Positions 1-8,869 of a DNA stretch of 24,122 nt are shown here, in pieces (position 1 is the stretch's first letter; every line of letters begins with the position of its first letter). Under the pieces are notes generated by a model. It did no database searches. It was not told the DNA's origin and saw nothing but the letters and a program-made list of their open reading frames with translations. The translations under genes were made by a program, and so were the position numbers. The stretch covers positions 1-24,122 of the forward strand of contig WHUX01000474.1 of the NCBI GenBank assembly GCA_015179025.1. Reading direction: 5' to 3'. This stretch comes from Terfezia claveryi (taxonomy: Eukaryota > Ascomycota > Pezizomycetes > Pezizales > Pezizaceae).

Positions 1-2
1 AC

Positions 3-418
3 TCTAATGTAGTCGACAACCTCTCAACTAAGTCCGACCTCACATATACCGATAAAAAATTACGACTCCTCTCTGTTGGTTCCGAAATCGAAAAACGGGA
101 TACTGCTCTCTCTGCCTCCTTCAAGAAGAAAGGCAAGCCTCAACAGCAGCAATCACAACAACAGAACAAGGACTCCGATGTGGAATGCACTATTACAAGA
201 AGCATCAACTCGGTAAATATACAGGTCATACATGGCAGAAGTGCCAGAAGTTGAAGAAGTCAAACGAGGATAAGAAGAAGGATAAAAAGAAGGAAGACAA
301 GAAGGAACAGGCTCTTATCGTGGCAGCTCTGGTAGCTCCAAGGACGAGGCTCTCAGCGTCAGTAACCCATCCCGAAAAACCATCTGGAAATTCGATACAG
401 CGTGTAGTGCTCACATGA
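3..418 (+). pseudogene. copia gag, C-terminal remnant
   Basis: From base 3 the frame reads a typical copia Gag tail: a hydrophilic segment, then a run rich in Lys and Gln (about 108-180) ahead of the nucleocapsid zinc knuckle. At 186-188 a Cys codon is followed directly by AC, where the sense continues only one frame back, so a single base appears to have been lost. After the shift the frame reads HYYKK ... TGHTWQKC, the second half of a CCHC knuckle (His-X4-Cys). The second Cys of the knuckle appears replaced by Tyr (TAC for TGC). A strongly basic Lys/Asp/Glu stretch follows (about 255-310). It packages the element RNA in virus-like particles in intact relatives. The N-terminal capsid part is outside the window. 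Confidence 0.7.
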
Positions 419-650
419 CCAACGACATAGGACACTTCGAGAACTTTTCAGAGGATAGTGGAACTGAAGAAGGAGCTGGCAATAATCTCCTCGAAGCTAA
501 AGGAAAAGGGACAGTCCCTCTTAACTGTCTACTCCCTAACGGCTCTACTTCCACTGTTCGTCTTGTCAATGTTCGATATGTTCCTTCTCTTGGTCACTCA
601 CTGTTTTCTTGGAATGCTGTTCGATCTCGTCTTTCTACTTCTCTACGGAT
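286..650 (+). pseudogene. copia aspartic protease remnant
   Basis: In a different frame from gag, the sequence reads WKFDTACSAHM at about 385-417, matching the copia protease active-site region (usually D-S/T-G/A...HM). It continues into NNLLEAKGKGTV and VRYVPSLGHSLFSW, which is the standard copia protease fold region. The frame then moves by one base at about 610-650, after which the sense continues in the frame used by integrase. The protease would cut the Gag-Pol polyprotein. The frame changes on both sides mean it cannot be made as part of an intact polyprotein from this copy. The open frame from 415 to 1032 runs on past the shift but is meaningless there. Confidence 0.75.
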
Positions 651-653
651 TCT

Positions 654-2120
654 GGGTTTCATGTTACGAAGAAAGGCAATGATTCTGTGTTATTCATGGT
701 GGAATTTGTTGGAAGTCTCCCGTTTATTATTGAGTCAAATGAAAAGGCATTGGTTTCTTCCTCTTGAAAAACAATCTATCACTGGCATCAGTCATTCGGT
801 CATCAAGCCATTACTGTCCTTAAGCATAAAGAACTCTACTCTGATGGTGATATTCTTCCAACACCTCCTGATAACTATCATTGCGAGCCATGCATACTCG
901 CCAAATCTACTCACTCTGTCCCTAAGTCTACAACATCTCGTGCCTCCAATATTCTCGAACTCATTCACTCAGATCTTAGTGGTAAACTCCCCACACCCTC
1001 TTTTGGTGGAGCAAGCTACTTCATCACGCTAATTGATGACTACTCTCGTGCTTCTTGGGTCTACTTCCTTAAACAGAAATCCGACTCAACCAAATCAATC
1101 CAAGACTTTGTTACCTTGGTTGAAAAGCAAACATCACACCATGTTAAACGGTTTCGTACTGATAATGGTGGAGAGTATGTTAACAAAGATCTTGAACAGT
1201 TCTTTAAGTCAAAAGGCATCGTACATGAACTAATGCCCCCTTACTCTCATGAATCTAATGGTGTAGCTGAACGCTTCAACCGAACAATACAGAACATGAT
1301 GAGGGCTATGTTGACAAATATGGACAAAAGATTCTGGGCTGAAGCATGCTCAACTTCGATCTATCTCCGAAATCGGTCACCTCATAGTGCTGTCAAAGGG
1401 AAGACTCCCTACGAGGTCTTTCACGGCAATAAACCTACCATCTCTCACCTTCAACCCTTCAGTAAAGAATGTTATATACACATACCTGAGGAACGACAAC
1501 CTGCAGGCAGTTAACTCCTACCACGGGCTGAGAAAGGTATATTCATTGGTTATACTAATAGCACAGCTATCTACAAGGTCCATATACCTTCTAGAAAGCA
1601 TACTTATACAGTTCGAGCACAAGATGTTATTTTCGGACCGAGTACAACTCCAGAAGGGGTACCTCCACCTACATCTAACTCGACTAATCTATCACGGTCA
1701 CCAACTACGAATACTGCTTCTCCTCCTACTTCTCCACTTGAAGTAATCCCATACACTAGCTCAGAATTCCTAAACGAATATCTCTGGCAACAATGGTGTA
1801 TACGAAATCCAAAACAAGCAGAAGAATGGTATTTTAAGGGACACCCACTTGTTCATAAAGCATGGTTCCCTGGTATGACCCTTTCCTATCCGACTGAAAC
1901 AACATCGGACACAACTACTTCCTTACCACCTATTCCTCCAACATCAACTGCAACGTCATCCACTCCTCTACCAGCTCCTGGACTTATATCCAAACCAACT
2001 CCACAAGTTCACCTACCTCCTCCACCTCAAAATCGAGATAAATATTCACCACTTACTTCACTTCCTCAAGACCTTCGACAATCTTTACCTGATGACTCCA
2101 ATGATGGAAACTTCACCTGA
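654..2120 (+). pseudogene. copia integrase and linker, with two in-frame stops
   Basis: The frame holds the integrase domains in order: an HHCC zinc-binding region (WHQSFGH at 783, C-X2-C at about 888-900), then the catalytic core with Asp in HSDLSG (about 966), Asp in RTDNGGEY (about 1155) and Glu in NGVAERFNR (about 1260). The three acidic residues of the D,D35E triad are all present. After KECYIHIPEE a stop (TAA, 1512-1514) interrupts the frame, but sense resumes at once (RAEKGIFIGY, the copia GKGY-like motif). A Pro/Thr/Ser-rich linker follows (about 1660-2090) and ends at a TGA (2118-2120) that probably replaces CGA, since the same frame runs into RT. It would insert the cDNA into the genome if intact. 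Confidence 0.85.
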
Positions 2121-2312
2121 ATCGTTAGCGGAAAAATAGTTAGACCTACAACCATTACTAAGGCAGGTCGAGCTGTTTTCAAGCCAATAAAATTCGGAAC
2201 TGCACAAGCTCCCATTGTCCCTATAATCGGTACAAAGATACAGTTTGATGGTTGCTCTAGGTTAATCAAAGACCCACCCGAAGTCTTTGATGAGGATAAT
2301 GAAGAAGATAAA

Positions 2313-3863
2313 GTGTTGATCGCTTTAGTCTTACAACATGGTGATAAACCTCGAACCTTTAAACAGGCTGTTAACTCACCTGATGAAGAAAAATGGAGAA
2401 AGGCTATGAACGATGAGTTGGAAGCTATGAAGGATCAAGATGTTTGGAAAGTGGTCCCAACACCACAGGATAGGAATATTATTGGAAGCAAGTGGGTATT
2501 TAAGATTAAGCGAGATGCTAATGGGAATATCGATCGGTACAAGGCTCGTCTAGTTGCTCAAGGTTTCTCTCAACAACCCGGCATAGACTTCGATGAAATC
2601 TTCTCTCCTGTTGTCCGATACGACTCTCTTCGCCTCCTTATCGCTTTATCTGCTCACTTCCAATGGGAACCTCAACAAATGGATATCAAAGCAGCCTTCC
2701 TTTACGGCTCTTTGAATGAAATTATCTACATGCAACTCCCGGAAGGCACCCGGATTTCCGGCATGTGTGCTAAACTTAACCGATCCATTTATGGATTAAA
2801 GCAGTCTCCCCGTCAGTGGTATGGACGATTAATATCTTTCCTCCTGACAATAGGTTTCTCTGCTTGTGCCTTCGACCCCTGCGTTTTCATCCATAAGTCT
2901 GGCACAATCATACTCGCCCTTTATGTCGATGACATTACTTTATTCGGATATAAAGACTCAGCCATTATGAAGTCTACCAAACAGTCACTCAAACGAGAGT
3001 TTAAGTTAACTGATATGGGTAACTTACATTGGCTTCTAGGAATTCGAATTGAGTACTCTAAGCACAGTATCACACTATCCCAATCCTCCTATATCGACAA
3101 GATCCTCGAACGTTTCGGTATGATGGACTGCAACCCCGTCACTCTTCCTCTTGATTCGAACCATACTCTTCGACAATGTATAGATGAAGATGAGGTTACT
3201 GACATCTCCCTCTATCAACAAATCGTTGGATCACTCATGTATGCAGTTATTGGAACACGTCCTGACCTGGCTTACTCTGTAACTCTTCTCTTACAATTCT
3301 CTCATAAACCATCGAAGGATCACCTCGGAGCAGTTAAACGAGTCCTACACTACCTTAAGGGTACTCGAGATCTTACCTTGACCTTCAAACTCGGACAACC
3401 TCTTTCACTCGAAGGATTTACTGATTCAGACTTTGCTGGATGTCATGACACTCGACGGTCGACCTCAGGATATATCTTCAAGCTCGCCTCTTGTACTATC
3501 TGCTGGAGATCACAAAAACAAAAATGCGTGACAACCTCCACTACCGAAGCAGAATACATTGCTGGTTCTACTGCTGCTAAACAACAAATTTGGCTTCAGA
3601 ACACACTAAGTGAGCTCTCTATCAAAGATATTCCCTCTGCCCTCTCTTGTGACAATAACGGCTCTATCGACCTGTCTCATAATCCTCGAATCTCCGATAA
3701 GTCAAAGCATATTGACGTTGCTTACCACTTCGTCCGCGAACTCGTTAACTCCGGCACTATCACGCTGTTGTACATTCCTGGTGAACATAATCCAGTGGAC
3801 ATATGCACAAAGGCCTTTCCTGGTCCACAGTTCTCCTATCTCAAAGGATTAATCATGGGATAA
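2313..3863 (+). CDS. copia reverse transcriptase and RNase H
   Basis: This is an uninterrupted 516-codon stretch in the integrase frame. The first codon shown is TTG, so this is the open part of a polyprotein and not a gene with its own start; the frame is actually open from 2121. RT starts with the copia signature (EKWRKAMNDELEAM, then VWKVVP), has the KARLVAQGFSQ motif, and carries the catalytic YVDD at about residues 203-206. RNase H follows with FTDSDFAG (about 368), TTEAEY (about 409) and SCDNNGS, then the conserved HIDVAYHFVRE tail. All key acidic residues are present. It would copy the element RNA to DNA in the particle. The TAA at 3861-3863 lies directly before the polypurine tract, as expected for copia. 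Confidence 0.93.
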   Translation: MLIALVLQHGDKPRTFKQAVNSPDEEKWRKAMNDELEAMKDQDVWKVVPTPQDRNIIGSKWVFKIKRDANGNIDRYKARLVAQGFSQQPGIDFDEIFSPVVRYDSLRLLIALSAHFQWEPQQMDIKAAFLYGSLNEIIYMQLPEGTRISGMCAKLNRSIYGLKQSPRQWYGRLISFLLTIGFSACAFDPCVFIHKSGTIILALYVDDITLFGYKDSAIMKSTKQSLKREFKLTDMGNLHWLLGIRIEYSKHSITLSQSSYIDKILERFGMMDCNPVTLPLDSNHTLRQCIDEDEVTDISLYQQIVGSLMYAVIGTRPDLAYSVTLLLQFSHKPSKDHLGAVKRVLHYLKGTRDLTLTFKLGQPLSLEGFTDSDFAGCHDTRRSTSGYIFKLASCTICWRSQKQKCVTTSTTEAEYIAGSTAAKQQIWLQNTLSELSIKDIPSALSCDNNGSIDLSHNPRISDKSKHIDVAYHFVRELVNSGTITLLYIPGEHNPVDICTKAFPGPQFSYLKGLIMG

Positions 3864-3877
3864 CAAGTGAGAAGGGG
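3864..3877 (+). other. polypurine tract of the copia element
   Basis: CAAGTGAGAAGGGG directly precedes the TGTTGA that opens the presumed 3' LTR. A purine run in this place is the plus-strand primer in LTR retrotransposons. Confidence 0.7.
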
Positions 3878-4401
3878 TGTTGAAAATAATCATTTCCTTT
3901 CGATATAGTTAAGTATTTCCCTACAATACATCGTTCTCTCTTACGATTACTTCTACATCATGCTGATACCCAATATGGACACTTGCTACCCGATTAAGGA
4001 CTTCTGTATTATTTCTCTCACATGTGTTCACATGTCGTTCACATGTTCTTATTATCTCTGCTTACTTTCCTAACTTAGTATCTATTATCATTGCATGATG
4101 CTGCTTTACTACTTAAGGTTACTGCTTACTTGTCTCAGTTGTCATGACTCAACGATCATATCTTCTATGACTTTCTGTTATATTCGTTGACTCATATTAC
4201 TGTCTCAGTCGCACACCTCCATGTATTTCTTCATTCACATGTGCACGATATACTATTCTTAGGTTATGTAACTTAGACTCTTTTGCTAGATCTTTACCCT
4301 CAACTTGTACCATTATATACGAGTTTCCTACTCCTATATCTAGCTCTATACACTTCTCGATTGGACTCAATAGACTGTCTACTCTCGACATAGTTCAACC
4401 A
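3878..4401 (+). repeat. copia 3' LTR (right edge uncertain)
   Basis: The left edge (TGTTGAAAA) follows stop codon and polypurine tract. The right edge is inferred from TTCAACCA at 4394-4401, a near inverted match to TGTTGAA, giving about 524 bp. The other LTR is not in the window, so this cannot be confirmed. A TATATA box lies at 4314-4319, near the 3' part. A short repeat of GTTCACATG occurs at about 4026-4047. The LTR could extend up to about 4497. Confidence 0.6.
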
Positions 4402-4497
4402 TCTACTCTCTCGCACTTCTGCTCGCTCGCACTCTCTACTTAATAGCACTACTGTCCACCGCTACTACCTCCGTAATTACTACCGCGATACCTCCGC
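4402..4497. other. junction between copia LTR and old gypsy, unassigned
   Basis: Pyrimidine-rich sequence (CTCTCGCACTT, CTACTACCTCC) with no recognisable coding. It is either the end of the copia LTR or degraded gypsy sequence. The expected 5-bp duplication cannot be tested without the left flank of the copia element. Confidence 0.4.
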
Positions 4498-4978
4498 TTA
4501 TAGTAACCTTTCAATATACTTAAGAGTCAAGAAAGGAGAGCAAGTACCTATAGTAAAGGTACAGGATGGGTTTATGTATCTCTTGAAGAATTTTGCTTGG
4601 AAGATGGTCATCCCCAAGGGATTACAAGTTAAAGGTAACCCTGCCTCTGAAGCCCTTATCCAACAAGCACATGTCACCACTGGACATAGAGGCCTTGCAA
4701 AAACAGCAGAAGAGCTTACCAATAAGTACATCTTTCAGGATTTTTATAAGCAGGTTGAACAATTTGTGAGGAGTTGTGAAATCTGTCAGATCACCAAAGG
4801 ATCCACATAGAGACCCCCTGGATTCCTTACTCCTCTGAATGTACCTACTAGGCCATGGGGTAGTATGGCTATGGATTTCTTAGTATAGAACCTGTTATGA
4901 TTTCATGTACTGAATTTACTCTTGGTTACAGAACTCCTAAAGATGATAAGCCTCACATGCTGTTATTTCATAAGTTAT
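4498..4978 (+). pseudogene. old Ty3/gypsy integrase, N-terminal half
   Basis: The frame reads an integrase zinc-binding domain: His (QQAH, about 4663), His (TTGHRG, about 4680) and C-E-I-C (4775-4786), an HHCC module, preceded by the usual MVIPKG linker. It ends in a stop (TAG, 4808-4810), but sense continues: RPWGSMAMDFL carries the first catalytic Asp (about 4872). Two more stops follow at about 4887 and 4899. A degraded spacer (PKDDKPHMLLFHKL, about 4935-4975) leads to the exact insertion point of the DNA transposon. The second half of the same core resumes at 21609. This is the oldest layer, the host for the other insertions. The reverse transcriptase that should precede it is not visible and may lie left of the copia element. 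Confidence 0.85.
4974..4978 (+). repeat. left target-site duplication of DNA transposon 1
   Basis: GTTAT abuts the left terminal inverted repeat, and the identical GTTAT lies directly outside the right one at 21604-21608. Confidence 0.8.
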
Positions 4979-4996
4979 TACATCAGGAACAAATTT
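4979..4996 (+). repeat. left terminal inverted repeat, transposon 1
   Basis: TACATCAGGAACAAATTT pairs with the right end at 21586-21603 at 17 of 18 positions (C versus G at position 12). Confidence 0.85.
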
Positions 4997-5045
4997 AGTT
5001 TGCCTTTCGTGTCTCAGGCGCCATAGGCGCCCAATAGGCAAACTA
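4996..5045 (+). repeat. subterminal hairpin, left end of transposon 1
   Basis: TAGTTTGCC (4996-5004) is an exact inverted match to GGCAAACTA (5037-5045). Between the arms lie two copies of the self-complementary GGCGCC (5017-5022 and 5026-5031). The whole can fold as a stem with an inner stem. A similarly placed palindrome occurs at the end of transposon 2 and another near the right end of transposon 1. Confidence 0.75.
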
Positions 5046-5080
5046 ACAATCTGGTAGCCTGCCCTCACGACCTCTATTCT

Positions 5081-5345
5081 CCTGACGCCGTACTCCCTGA
5101 GTCCTTTTATCCTGACGCCTTCTCTGCACTGGACGCCAGGTGTTCTGCTTCCCTGCCTCAGGACGCCAGGTGTCTAATATCCGCCCGTCCGGATGCCTGG
5201 TGTCTGCCACCCTTCTCTCCGGACGCCATGTGTCTAATCTGCCCTTCCTAGGCGTTCTATGTCCACCCTCTCTGTCCCCGGTTGCAGGACTTTCATTTTC
5301 CCTCTGCTGGACGCCAAGTATCTACCTTCTCTGCCCCAAGGCCTA
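5081..5345 (+). repeat. degenerate ~30-bp subterminal tandem repeats
   Basis: Units built on GGACGCCAGGTGTCTAAT recur at 5131, 5161, 5191 and 5221 with exactly 30-bp spacing. Weaker units lie at about 5250, 5280, 5309 and 5339. CCTGACGCC at 5081 and 5111 continues the array leftward. Such subterminal arrays are known transposase-binding regions in EnSpm/CACTA elements, which makes that role likely here. Confidence 0.75.
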
Positions 5346-5815
5346 AGGCATTCGGATGTCCCTCTATTGCCCTCTGGCGGTCCCTCCTTTCTTCTACTCT
5401 TATTTCTGTCTTGCATTCTATCCTCGCGCACTACACCTTTTTACGTCCCATGCCATACTAACTTCGTAATCTATATTCCGTTCCCCTTTTCTGCAAAGAA
5501 TGTATCTATTTCCGTACCTCCATAATCCGCCATAAACCTCATGCCGCCCCATATATAAATCATACTATTCTAACATACAATGCCCAAAGAACACACACCC
5601 TGAAAAAAATAAATCCTACCCTGCCCTGAAAATTTCCTCCTGAAACCTCTCCGCTGACAAATATTCCCACCCCTGCAGTCCCTTATAATCCCTATATAAC
5701 CCTCCCCAAGCCAACAACAAAAAAGCAAAATAAAATAAATGTCTACGACCCTGTTCCCTGTCCTACTCGTCCCCCTATTACTCGCTGTCACCCACTACTA
5801 TGTATACATTCACCC
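5346..5815. other. non-coding, between subterminal repeats and passenger gene A
   Basis: Pyrimidine-rich, then A/C-rich sequence downstream of the minus-strand gene A. The open frames here lack any protein-like pattern. I see no further repeat or motif. It probably contains the 3' untranslated region and polyadenylation signals of gene A. Confidence 0.5.
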
Positions 5816-6282
5816 CTAATCTTCTTCTTCCCAGGCCCGTCTTCCTCCCGTACCCCTATATTCCTTCTGCCCACTTGGCATACCTTCCCCTTCCTCCGCA
5901 TCCTCTGCATCCTCCTCCTCCTCTGCCCTGTGATCATTCCTGGCATTACTGTTCCCTTCAATACTGTCTTCCTCTTCCTCCTCAATACGTGTTGGGTCGT
6001 TGCCCTCCCAAATGTCCTCCTCAGTCGTACTTTCAGTGTCATCCTCTTTTCTTCCTCCCTGGAACAAGTCAATACCCACCTTCCTCAGATCCGCTGTGAG
6101 TTTTCTCGAGAACTCTGCAACCTCCTCTGCGTCCACCTCATACGGCTTATCCTGCTGCTACCTCACCTTCTTCCCGCTGTGTACTCCCTTCCTCACTATC
6201 TCAGACTATGTGACCTTCACAATCATGTCTTGCACGCTTGTCGGGTATAGCCGCCATTGTTCAAGCAGCCTCTTATAGACAT

Positions 6283-6336
6283 CTGCCACCCATCAGCAAT
6301 CTCAATCAGTCTAATATCCACTGCACTATCACGTAC
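6283..6336 (-). other. intron 3 of gene A
   Basis: Donor GTACGT, branch-like CTGAT, acceptor GCAG, 54 nt, phase 1. It joins YLNCS to DVYKRLLEQW. The homologue has a phase 1 intron at the same point. Confidence 0.78.
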
Positions 6337-6556
6337 CACTGCAATTGAGATAGCTAAACTCAGCCACGAGTTGACACTCCCCACTCTCCCAGCCGCTGAG
6401 TGCATGGTACAAGGCAGTGAAGATAAAGCAGATGAAAGCACCACTAATGCGCTTAATGAATATTGAGTCGATATTGCCGAGTTTCTTTTTTCCATTGAAA
6501 TACTGAAGATAGATTAGGTCAACCCCTTCCTGGGTGCGAAACCGATACCCACAACT

Positions 6557-6613
6557 CTAGATGATTACACCATATCAGCCTTTTAATGTGCCCTAGCAGA
6601 TCACAATATATAC
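6557..6613 (-). other. intron 2 of gene A
   Basis: Donor GTATAT, branch-like GCTGAT, acceptor CTAG, 57 nt, phase 0. It joins ESLQK to SCGYRFRTQE. The homologue has an intron at the corresponding place. Confidence 0.75.
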
Positions 6614-6781
6614 CTTCTGAAGACTCTCTGCACACGTAAACCGATCTCGTTTTAACAACCGCCCAACATGGTTCTGGATGTATTCCTTGGACGTATTCCG
6701 GTCAAATTGATACAAGAATGCAATGTTCTTCTTTGCCTCTGATACCAGGTGTAATCGTGTCCGCGATTGAACACTCCTGAG

Positions 6782-6835
6782 CTTTGTGCATACTGTCAGT
6801 ACAAATATCGGCGTAAATACGATATTGTTACTTAC
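6782..6835 (-). other. intron 1 of gene A
   Basis: Donor GTAAGT, branch motif TACTGAC, acceptor AAAG, 54 nt, phase 0. Exon sense passes from NKIDAY to LRSVQSR. The homologue has an intron at the same point (VDTF then LKAVQSR). Confidence 0.8.
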
Positions 6836-7696
6836 ATATGCATCAATCTTGTTGTCACGACTATGATCGTGCTGATGGTGTCTTTCCGCTTCTCACTACA
6901 CCTCGGCGAGGATGTCTTCCGTACGCTGAGGATCTGGGAATAGCTCCTCAAACAGTGTAATGTACTCTATCCTGTTGCCTGCTGATTCTGTTATGTCTCG
7001 TAGAACTCCTGGGAACTGTGTGATTGACTGGGTTCGCTTTTTGGTTTTCGCAACCTCCGCCGTGCTGATTCTAGAAGAGGTACCATCAACCTGCCCCATC
7101 GGAGGCCTCATAGATATTGGGGATTCCAGGGGTCCCGTCGGTGATGAAACACCATTCCAATTTGAAAACAAACTCCTGAGGGGGGATCCATCTGGTGTGT
7201 CTCCAGATCGAGCCCTGTGAGTGCCCTAATACCACTCAGCAATGTTTCCAATTACTCCGAAGGGATAAGTAAATACAGTTGGTGTGCGAAGTATTTGAGG
7301 TGTTCCTGGTGTGGAGCGACATTTTTGGGATCCTATTGCAGACCGTCAGAGATTGTTTTTCATAGGGTCACTAGATTCACAAGGTTCCATACATATCCTC
7401 ATTAGTGAGTTTCCTGCTTGTTTCCGCGGGGTCACTGGTGTCATTGCTGGTCCCTCTGCTGGTGGCTCGGTTTCTCTAACAGACCCTGTTGTGTTGGGGA
7501 TTTCCCCGGAACAGGAATTGACTGCTGCTGCTCTGGAAGAAAACTTAATCACTGCACTGAACTGTGAGGACGCAACCGGACCCGTACTATCTCCATCCGC
7601 TGTGGTTGTCTCCTGTCGCAGGTCATGTGTTGAAGCAGGATGTTTGAGATTAGGCATAGCCTTCTCTTTTCCCTTACTCTTCTTTCCAAGAGGCAT

Positions 7697-8095
7697 TAAT
7701 TTCTTCTTGTCGTATACTAGAAGAGAGATTTGGTAGTACGAATATGTCTTCCTGGTGTACACCAGAGGGAAATTTTGTACCACTAACGGAGAGTTGTACT
7801 TAGGGTAGGACAGGAGGACTTGTTAGATTTCGTGTAGGGACGAGAAAGAGACCTTTTATGTCACCAATGTTCCGCACTGTAGTATCATGTGGGTACAGCA
7901 ACTCCAATCTGATTACCGCATCTAGCCAATCTATCCGTACTTACAGAGGCTGATGTCTTACATTCCTTCTGCACCCACATGCAACATATATCAAAACCGT
8001 GCTAATCTAAACCATCATAACTCTAACCTTAATGACAAATAAAACAAGAGATCTAACCGCAACTCACAAATTCCATCACAGCCTTAGCCACCTTT
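7697..8095. other. spacer between passenger genes A and B
   Basis: About 0.4 kb between the start of gene A and the stop of gene B, both on the minus strand. It should hold the promoter and leader of A and the 3' end of B. I see no clear TATA box or repeat. Confidence 0.5.
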
Positions 8096-8179
8096 TCACG
8101 ATCCATCAGACCCTTCGCTCTTGCTCTTAAAATGGAAATAAGGGATTCCCGCAATCTCATTGGGATTATCCACGTCGTC

Positions 8180-8450
8180 ACCACCCTCTTCCTCATCACG
8201 CTCATCCTCAACAACCACATCCTGATCGCCCGCAAAATCATCACCGTCATCATCACCCTCATCCTCAATAACCATATCCTCATCCCCCGCAAAATCATTA
8301 TCGTCATCACCACCCTCATCCTCAACAACCACATCCTCATCGCCCGCAAAATCATCATTGTCATCATCACCCTCATTACCATCAACCTGATCGTCCACAG
8401 GCTCTTCCCGATTATCATCATCACCCGGATCCTCAACACCCCCCTCCCAC
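8180..8450 (-). repeat. in-gene tandem repeat coding for the acidic domain
   Basis: A unit of about 60 bp (FAGDEDVVVEDEG plus a D/N-rich spacer) repeats three to four times at the end of gene B with small differences. The Ile/Leu-rich frame on the opposite strand is only its mirror. Confidence 0.75.
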
Positions 8451-8592
8451 TTATCATCATTCTCATCCACATTATCCTCATCTCTGCTATCCTCTACATT
8501 ATCACCCTCATCTTCAGCACCTACAACCTTACCACCCAGATTTTCTTCACCCGCATGCTCACCAACCTCCTCCACCTCCACACGTCGAGTGC

Positions 8593-8642
8593 CTAGTTGC
8601 TCCGTTAGTGTGATTCCTCAAGTAAGTTCAATCTGGACTTAC
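8593..8642 (-). other. last intron of gene B
   Basis: Donor GTAAGT, branch CACTAAC, acceptor CTAG, 50 nt, phase 1. It joins GRRRVRA to GTRRVEVEEVGEH. Confidence 0.82.
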
Positions 8643-8819
8643 CAGCCCTCACGCGTCTTCTCCCAGTCAGAAAAGGTCCCCTTGTGGACTGTCCCGAGCG
8701 TGGAACACCAGAACCCGCCACTCGCCAAGATTCCGGCACGATAGGCCGAATCATTGCACGGTCCGCCGGGTCCCTCGTTCTACCACGTGGAGCTCCTGCA
8801 TCCGGTGCAATCTGTGAGC

Positions 8820-8869
8820 CTATCAACATTTGTTAGCATTGGTCCCAATTCAGTTTGCAAGCAACTTAC
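8820..8869 (-). other. penultimate intron of gene B
   Basis: Donor GTAAGT, branch TGCTAAC, acceptor ATAG, 50 nt, phase 1. It joins DHDAP to SQIAPDAGAPRG. Confidence 0.82.

Larger units (their letters stand above)
1..4401 (+). mobile_element. Ty1/copia LTR retrotransposon, 5'-truncated by the window edge
   Basis: The coding order gag, protease, integrase, reverse transcriptase, RNase H is the copia (Pseudoviridae) order, with integrase ahead of RT. It is followed by a purine-rich tract and a sequence starting TGTTGAAAATAAT that looks like a 3' LTR. Only the last part of gag is present; the 5' LTR and most of gag lie left of the window. The reading frame changes twice before the integrase and is broken by stops at about 1512 and 2118, so this copy is not autonomous. 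The RT/RNase H part is still open over 516 codons, so decay is moderate. The element abuts old gypsy sequence at about 4498, which suggests it inserted into that gypsy. Confidence 0.9.
5816..7696 (-). pseudogene. passenger gene A: intron-containing, possibly DUF6532-like protein
   Basis: The chosen start (7694-7696) gives MPLGKKSKGKEKA, a basic, nuclear-signal-like N-terminus. A long first exon (to 6836) has a Ser/Thr/Pro-rich region, then a domain beginning QFPGVLRDITESA. Three introns fit fungal rules: 6782-6835, 6557-6613 and 6283-6336. The exons between them read LRSVQSRTRLHL, a basic helix-rich segment, then LQYFNGKKK and SGAFICFIFTALYHALSGWESGE. A very acidic Glu/Asp tail ends at 5816. 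In-frame stops at 7346 (probably CGA to TGA), about 7231, 6896, 6893, 6206 and about 6150 show decay. A homologue at 23016-24122 keeps the same intron positions, so the exon model is well supported. It recalls DUF6532 proteins of fungi, from memory; function unknown. No zinc finger or catalytic motif seen. Confidence 0.72.

Noticed and set aside
5081..5345. Regular 30-bp repeats resembling a CRISPR array
   Set aside because: The units are degenerate tandem repeats without distinct spacers, in a eukaryotic transposon end with spliceosomal introns; no cas genes.
5346..5800. Several small plus-strand open frames near the left end of transposon 1
   Set aside because: Pyrimidine-rich composition gives chance open frames; no motifs, introns or homologues in transposon 2.
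8132..8596. 154-residue Ile/Leu-rich plus-strand open frame, like a membrane protein
   Set aside because: It is the reverse complement of the Asp/Glu-coding repeats of gene B; splice sites and frame on the minus strand support gene B.
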